This document shows positions 5,495-9,417 of a stretch of DNA of 9,417 nucleotides, piece by piece. The stretch is from positions 1 through 9,417 of the forward strand of contig JAUVQP010000046.1 in NCBI GenBank assembly GCA_030598075.1. Reading direction: 5' to 3'. How positions within the stretch are numbered: the stretch's first letter is position 1; each line of letters starts with the position of its first letter. This stretch comes from Miltoncostaeaceae bacterium (GTDB taxonomy: Bacteria; Actinomycetota; Thermoleophilia; Miltoncostaeales; Miltoncostaeaceae). The notes beneath the pieces are model-generated. The model did not search any database, was not told where the DNA came from, and saw only the letters and a list, made by a program, of their open reading frames with translations. Position numbers and translations under genes: made by a program.

Positions 5495-5679
5495 TGACCG
5501 CTCGGTGTAGGCGTGCGTCGGGAGCCAGCGACGGGGCGCGAACCCCTTGCCGTCGCCCTCGATATTCCACGATGGCGCCGCGCGTCCTGCCCTGGTGGGC
5601 GCGAATGTACCACGGCTCCGGGCCCCTACGGCGCCGGCCGGGCAGGGACGGCCGTGGCGCTCCCGAAGGGTGTCCGAAC
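5495..5679. promoter_or_regulatory. Divergent intergenic region between the membrane-protein gene and the kinase operon
   Basis: These 185 bp separate two divergent starts, so promoters for both should be here. On the minus strand TACATT (plus coordinates 5604-5609) fits TAnnnT and would give a leader of about 100 bases; no good -35 box accompanies it. On the plus strand I see no convincing promoter. GAAGGG at 5665-5670 is a ribosome binding site for the kinase. Antisense open frames run through the region but look like chance. Confidence 0.4.
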
Positions 5680-7338
5680 ATGTCCGCACGTCCGCAGACG
5701 GCGGCTGCCGCCCCCTCGGTGCTCGGCCGGTATCGCCTGGGACCCGTGATCGGTCGCGGCGCGACCGCCGCCGTTCACCGCGCACTCGACACGGACACGG
5801 GCGAACTCGTCGCCGTGAAGATCGTTCCGGCGCACGCAGAGGTCGTCCCCCGCGTCCGGGCTGAGATCCGGGCGGTGGTCCGCCTGGAGCATCCCGGGGT
5901 CGTCGCATTGCTGGACTGGGGCGAGGACGAGGACGCCGTCTACCTGATCTCCGAGCTCGTCGAGGGCGCCTCTCTCGCCGCCGAGCTGGCGGGTGGACCG
6001 GTGGATGCGCGCGACGCGGTGAGCGTGACCCGCGACGTGCTGGGCGCCCTGGCCCACGCCCACAGTCGCGGGGTTGTTCACCGCGACGTCAAGCCGGCCA
6101 ACATCCTGGTGGAGAGCGACGGACGGGGACGCCTCACGGACTTCGGGATCGCCCGCCTGGCGGGAGAGTCCCGGCTGACGGCGACGGGCGGCGTGGTCGG
6201 GACGATGGCCTATATGGCGCCCGAGCAGGCGCGGGGTAGCCAGGCCGGTCCGCGCGCCGACGTCTACGCGGCGACCCTCGTGCTGTACGAAGCGCTCACG
6301 GGCGTGTCCCCGCTGCTGGCGGAGAGCCCCGCCGAGATGGCCCGTCGCGCGGCGGAAGGCGACATCCCGCCGCTCCGAGAGCTGCGGCCGGACCTTCCGC
6401 GGCAGCTACTCGACGCGGTCGACGCGGGTCTTGAGCGCGCGGCGCGCGCTCGACCCGACGCCATCGGGATGGAGTTCCTGCTCGCCCGGGCGGATGCGGG
6501 CCTCGGGCTGTCGCGTCACGCGCGCCGCGCTGCCCCTCTCGCGAGCGGGATCGTCGGCGCCGCGGTCACGGGAGCGGCGCTGGCGACCGCCACCGAGCTG
6601 GGCACAGCGGCCGTGGTGGCCGCGAGCGTCGGCGTCGGCCTTGCGGCCGCCGCCTGGCCCCGAGCGACCGTCGCGGCCGGGGCGATCGCGGGCACCGCGC
6701 TGATCGCGAGCGCCAACCCGGGCGCCGCGGTGGTGCTCGGCGCTCTCGCCGTCGCCATCGTCATGACGGGCTGGCGCCTGGGACGCCTCGTGCTGCTCCC
6801 CGCCCTCGGCCCGCTTCTGCTCGCCCTCGGACTCGGCCCGCTGTACGCGGCGTTCGCCGGCGCCGCATCCACCTGGCCGCGTCGCCTCTGGGCGGGGATC
6901 GCCGGAGTCGCCGCGATGCTCGCCTGGCAGGTTTCGGCGGGATCCGACGCCCTGCTGTTCGGGGGACGCCGCGTCGACGGCGGCGTCGCCGGGCTCGCCG
7001 GAGAGCTGTCGCCGCTCGCCGCCGCCGACGCGCTGACCGACCCCGTCATCGTCCAGGCGGGAGCGCTCGCTCAGGGCGCCGTGCTGATCGTGGCGACCCT
7101 GGCCTTTCCGCTCGTGGTGCGGGCCCAGCCGGGCCTCGCGCGCGCCGGCGCGGCGGGGGCGTGGGCCCTTGCGATCGCCGGGCTCGCGATGGCCTACGCG
7201 AACGATGCGGCCCTCGCGGTCGCGGCCACGCTTCCCAGCGTCGTCATCCTGATCGTATGGGGCTTTCAGCCCCTGATGCACCGCCGCGGACGAGCAACAC
7301 GGAGCCGGTCCGCTACGCTGCGCAGTCCTACTCGATGA
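5680..7338 (+). CDS. Serine/threonine protein kinase with polytopic membrane C-terminus
   Basis: This 552-residue protein has a complete Hanks-type (PknB-like) kinase domain at about 17-265. It shows a Gly-rich loop GRGATAAV (25-32), Lys K47 in VAVKIV, alpha-C Glu E62, the catalytic loop HRDVKPAN (134-141, base D136), DFG (154-156) and GTMAYMAPE (174-182), so it should be active. In place of a single helix and PASTA domains, the remainder (about 285-530) is Ala-rich and hydrophobic with about nine predicted membrane segments, ending in a short basic tail. It probably senses the membrane or a small ligand, or is held in a membrane complex. ATG at 5680 has GAAGGG nine bases upstream and starts just before the kinase fold; the open frame extends further only by chance. 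The stop overlaps the fhaA start (ATGA), so its substrates probably include the FHA proteins encoded next. No specific Pkn name can be assigned. Confidence 0.93.
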   Translation: MSARPQTAAAAPSVLGRYRLGPVIGRGATAAVHRALDTDTGELVAVKIVPAHAEVVPRVRAEIRAVVRLEHPGVVALLDWGEDEDAVYLISELVEGASLAAELAGGPVDARDAVSVTRDVLGALAHAHSRGVVHRDVKPANILVESDGRGRLTDFGIARLAGESRLTATGGVVGTMAYMAPEQARGSQAGPRADVYAATLVLYEALTGVSPLLAESPAEMARRAAEGDIPPLRELRPDLPRQLLDAVDAGLERAARARPDAIGMEFLLARADAGLGLSRHARRAAPLASGIVGAAVTGAALATATELGTAAVVAASVGVGLAAAAWPRATVAAGAIAGTALIASANPGAAVVLGALAVAIVMTGWRLGRLVLLPALGPLLLALGLGPLYAAFAGAASTWPRRLWAGIAGVAAMLAWQVSAGSDALLFGGRRVDGGVAGLAGELSPLAAADALTDPVIVQAGALAQGAVLIVATLAFPLVVRAQPGLARAGAAGAWALAIAGLAMAYANDAALAVAATLPSVVILIVWGFQPLMHRRGRATRSRSATLRSPTR

Positions 7339-8222
7339 CCGTGCTACGAACGATCGAACGCAGAATCGAAGGTCTGTTCGAGCGCGGGTTCCGGCGCGCG
7401 TTTCGCAGCAGCCTGCAACCCGTGGAGCTGGCGCGCAAGCTCGGTCGGGAGATGGAGGAGAGCAAGACGGTGTCCGTCTCGCGGGTCTACGTGGCCAACG
7501 AGTTCACGGTCTTCCTCTCGCCGAGCGACCGCGAGAGCTTCGCCAGCTTCGAGTCGACGCTGTGCGAGGAGCTGTCGACCTATCTGGCGGCGCAGGCGCG
7601 TGCGGGCGGCTACGCAATGGTCGCCGACGCCGCCGTGGCGCTCGAGACCGACGAGGACCTGCGCCAGGGTGAGTTCGGCGTCGCCTCGCGCATGGCCGAG
7701 GAGCCTCAGGGCGTCCCGTCCGCGTCCCGCGACGGAATTCCGGCGCCGAAGCGCACCTCGGGAGGGGACTTCCGGCCGGCCGGCGCCCCGGCGTCGGCAC
7801 CCCGTCCTGCGGTGGGCCCCGCGAGCATCGCCGCGGCGGTGCCTCGGCGCGCCGCGCCCCCGCCGCCGCAGAACCCCGGCCTGCGGGGCGTGAGCGGAAC
7901 CCAGGTCATGTCGGCCGGCGAGGCACGGCATCACGGGATGCGGGGCGAGACGCTCACCATCGTCACGGCGACGGCACGCGAGCGGGTCTCGAAGCGCGTG
8001 ACGACCATCGGGCGCAGCCGGGACTGCGACATCGTTGTCGCCGACCCGAACGCGAGCCGGCTTCACGCCGAGGTCCGACACTCGGGCGAGGACTACCTCA
8101 TCGTCGACATGGGTTCGACGAACGGGCTCGAGGTCAACGGGCGCGCCGCGAAGCGGCAGGCGCTCGCCAACGGGGACACGATCCAGATCGGCACCACCGA
8201 GCTTCGCATCGAGATCGCCTGA
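7335..8222 (+). CDS. fhaA: FhaA: DUF3662 and FHA domain protein
   Basis: This is a 295-residue cytoplasmic adaptor. The N-terminal DUF3662 domain (about 1-118) opens MTVLRTIERRIEGLFERGFR and continues LQPVELARKLGREME, the FhaA signature. A Pro/Ala-rich linker (about 120-200) leads to a C-terminal FHA domain (about 206-295) with the phosphothreonine-binding elements GRS (R227), SRLHAEV (241-247) and GSTNGLEVNG (260-269). In Mycobacterium FhaA binds phosphorylated envelope proteins, including the MviN pseudokinase region, and influences peptidoglycan synthesis; the same role is inferred here. ATG at 7335 overlaps the kinase stop (ATGA) and has no clear ribosome binding site, so translation is probably coupled. 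GTQVMS (188-193) in the linker could be a phosphosite, which is speculation. The gene ends three bases before fhaB. Confidence 0.95.
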   Translation: MTVLRTIERRIEGLFERGFRRAFRSSLQPVELARKLGREMEESKTVSVSRVYVANEFTVFLSPSDRESFASFESTLCEELSTYLAAQARAGGYAMVADAAVALETDEDLRQGEFGVASRMAEEPQGVPSASRDGIPAPKRTSGGDFRPAGAPASAPRPAVGPASIAAAVPRRAAPPPPQNPGLRGVSGTQVMSAGEARHHGMRGETLTIVTATARERVSKRVTTIGRSRDCDIVVADPNASRLHAEVRHSGEDYLIVDMGSTNGLEVNGRAAKRQALANGDTIQIGTTELRIEIA

Positions 8223-8225
8223 CCG

Positions 8226-8909
8226 ATGACCGAGACGGGCCTCCTCATCGCCGAAGTGGCGTTCCTCGTACTGCTCTATCTCTTCATCTGGGGCATCGTC
8301 CGCGCGTCCAGCCGCCAGCTGCGCGGCGATCCTCCCCCGGCACCGGCCTCCCACCCGCCCGCGCCTCTGATCGTGCCCCTCGCCGAGGAGCCCACGTCCG
8401 CCGAGGCCTCGTTCGAGCCGCACGGGCCCGACGCCCAGGCGCCGGAAACGCCCCTCGCCCCGCCCGCGCCGCTCGATGCGGACCCGAAGATCCGGACCGC
8501 CATGAGCGAGCCCGCCATGGACGCCGAGCCCGTCGAGGAGCCGTCGATCCGCCATGAGGCGGACGAGGCGATCATGCCGGGCGATGGGGAGCGCGCTCTC
8601 GATCTGGCGTCAGGCGTCCAACCTCACCTCGTGGTTGAGCAATCCCCGACGCTCCCGAGCGGCGAGGTGCTCGACCTGACGGGCGGTATCACCATCGGGC
8701 GCTCGAAGAGCAGCGACCTGACGCTTTCGGACCAGTTCGTGTCGCATATGCACGCCCGCATCCTGCGCCGCGGTCCCTACTACTTCGTGGAGGACCTCGG
8801 CTCCACCAACGGGACATTCATCAACGACCGCCGTGTCGAGACTCCTGCCCAGCTGCGCGTGCGCGACGTGGTGCGCTTGGGCGACTCGGTGCTCCGGTAC
8901 GAGGAATGA
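8226..8909 (+). CDS. fhaB: FhaB: membrane-anchored FHA domain protein
   Basis: This 227-residue protein has an N-terminal membrane helix (about 6-25, LLIAEVAFLVLLYLFIWGIV) like mycobacterial FhaB (FipA). A Pro/Glu/Ala-rich linker (about 33-135) leads to an FHA domain (about 137-226) with GRS (158-160), SHMHARI (173-179) and DLGSTNGTFIN (190-200). The SxxH motif has His where many FHA domains have Arg (SRxH), but the key R159, S173 and N195 are kept, so phosphothreonine binding is expected. The protein is longer than the mycobacterial one (about 155 residues), almost all of it in the linker. In relatives FhaB helps couple kinase signalling to division and wall synthesis. It starts three bases after the fhaA stop and its own stop overlaps the phosphatase start (ATGA), so the whole set should be co-translated. 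Confidence 0.95.
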   Translation: MTETGLLIAEVAFLVLLYLFIWGIVRASSRQLRGDPPPAPASHPPAPLIVPLAEEPTSAEASFEPHGPDAQAPETPLAPPAPLDADPKIRTAMSEPAMDAEPVEEPSIRHEADEAIMPGDGERALDLASGVQPHLVVEQSPTLPSGEVLDLTGGITIGRSKSSDLTLSDQFVSHMHARILRRGPYYFVEDLGSTNGTFINDRRVETPAQLRVRDVVRLGDSVLRYEE

Positions 8910-9417
8910 GCGAGGATCGCTCCCTTCGGCTGCTGGATCTCGCCCAGGCATCGGATACCGGCCTCGTGCGCGCCCACAACGAGGACCGAGCGCTCGCCAC
9001 GCCCACGCTCATCGCGGTCGCCGACGGAATGGGCGGAGCGCGGGCGGGAGAGGTGGCCGCCGAGATGGCGATGAAGCGTCTCGCGGCGCTTCCCGAACCC
9101 CCGAGCGGCGATGCGGTGCTGCTGGCGGTGCAAGCCGCCAACACCGACATCCGTCGGCTCGCCGAGGCCGATCCGGACAAGGCGGGCATGGGAACGACGG
9201 TCACCGCGGCGCTGGTCGCGGACGGCCGGCTGGACGTGGTTCATGTGGGGGACTCGCGGGCCTATCGCTGGCGCGATGGCGACCTGTCGCAGCTCAGCGA
9301 GGACCACTCTGTGGTGTGGGAGCTCGTGAAGCGCGGGAGCATCACGGAGGAGGAGGCCGAGCACCACCCCCACCGGAACGTCATCACCCGGGCGGTCGGC
9401 GCGGAGCGGCAGGTCCA
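8906..9417 (+). CDS. pstP: PP2C-family Ser/Thr phosphatase (cut by window end)
   Basis: Only the first 170 residues are in the window; the frame is open to the edge. All N-terminal PP2C motifs are present: SDTGLVRAHNEDR (16-28; D17, E26, D27), VADGMGG (38-44; metal ligand D40), GMGTTVTAAL (94-103), HVGDSRAYRWRDG (113-125; D116) and HPHRNVITRAVG (154-165). It should therefore be an active metal-dependent phosphatase that reverses phosphorylation by the operon's kinase. In actinobacteria this gene, downstream of fhaB, is pstP (stp/ppp), whose product has a membrane helix and an extracellular tail; that part, with the later metal ligands, lies outside the window. ATG at 8906 overlaps the fhaB stop. 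The symbol rests on position and family, not on an exact match. rodA/ftsW, a penicillin-binding protein gene and pknB are expected next. Confidence 0.95.
   Translation, partial: MSEDRSLRLLDLAQASDTGLVRAHNEDRALATPTLIAVADGMGGARAGEVAAEMAMKRLAALPEPPSGDAVLLAVQAANTDIRRLAEADPDKAGMGTTVTAALVADGRLDVVHVGDSRAYRWRDGDLSQLSEDHSVVWELVKRGSITEEEAEHHPHRNVITRAVGAERQV

Noticed and set aside
5494..5679. N-terminal extension of the kinase frame
   Set aside because: Arg/Pro-rich chance sequence. ATG 5680 has a good ribosome binding site and starts just before the kinase fold.
4133..5908. 591-codon version of the membrane protein starting far upstream
   Set aside because: The extra N-terminal part runs antisense through the kinase gene and its ribosome binding site. 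The region before 5494 has no typical protein character.
7344..8555. 403-codon minus-strand open frame opposite fhaA and fhaB
   Set aside because: Antisense shadow. The plus-strand FHA proteins are unmistakable and the minus-strand product is low-complexity Arg/Gly-rich.

Overview
The window is high-GC bacterial DNA and most likely comes from an actinomycete (Actinomycetota). The main evidence is the right half: fhaA (DUF3662 plus FHA domain), fhaB (one membrane segment plus FHA domain) and a PP2C phosphatase in tight succession, which is the start of the conserved actinobacterial cell-wall and division cluster. The left operon (DUF4446, prephenate dehydratase, HNH protein) would suit a deep-branching class such as Thermoleophilia, but that placement is inference.

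Layout. Positions 1-620 hold no gene I can support, only several nested inverted repeats. Positions 621-1821 look like the shell of an IS481-type insertion sequence. A transposase start with a ribosome binding site lies on the left and the last ~35 transposase codons lie on the right. Both sit inside a 9-bp inverted repeat. The transposase core is missing, and in its place is an opposite-strand gene (856-1509) for a secreted Ala/Thr/Asp-rich protein with 21-22-residue repeats. A tRNA-Arg(CCU) gene (minus strand, 1844-1916) ends 22 bp from the putative right IS end.

From 1964 to 3922 there is a compact minus-strand operon. In transcription order it is a DUF4446 membrane protein, pheA (GTGA overlap) and a small HNH endonuclease-family protein. 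A perfect 28-bp palindrome (3950-3977) lies just upstream of its first gene. Next, also on the minus strand (4133-5494), is a 453-residue single-pass membrane protein. It has an acidic tail, an Arg/Gly-rich stretch and a CARDB-like C-terminal beta domain.

From 5680 to the window end there is a plus-strand, translationally coupled phosphosignalling operon: a Ser/Thr kinase with a polytopic membrane C-terminus, FhaA, FhaB and a PP2C phosphatase cut by the window edge. Together they supply a writer (kinase), two phosphothreonine readers (FHA proteins) and an eraser (phosphatase). In relatives such operons continue into rodA/ftsW, a penicillin-binding protein and pknB, and they control envelope growth.

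The most unusual part is 621-1821, a candidate non-autonomous insertion cassette whose cargo is a repeat-rich exported protein.
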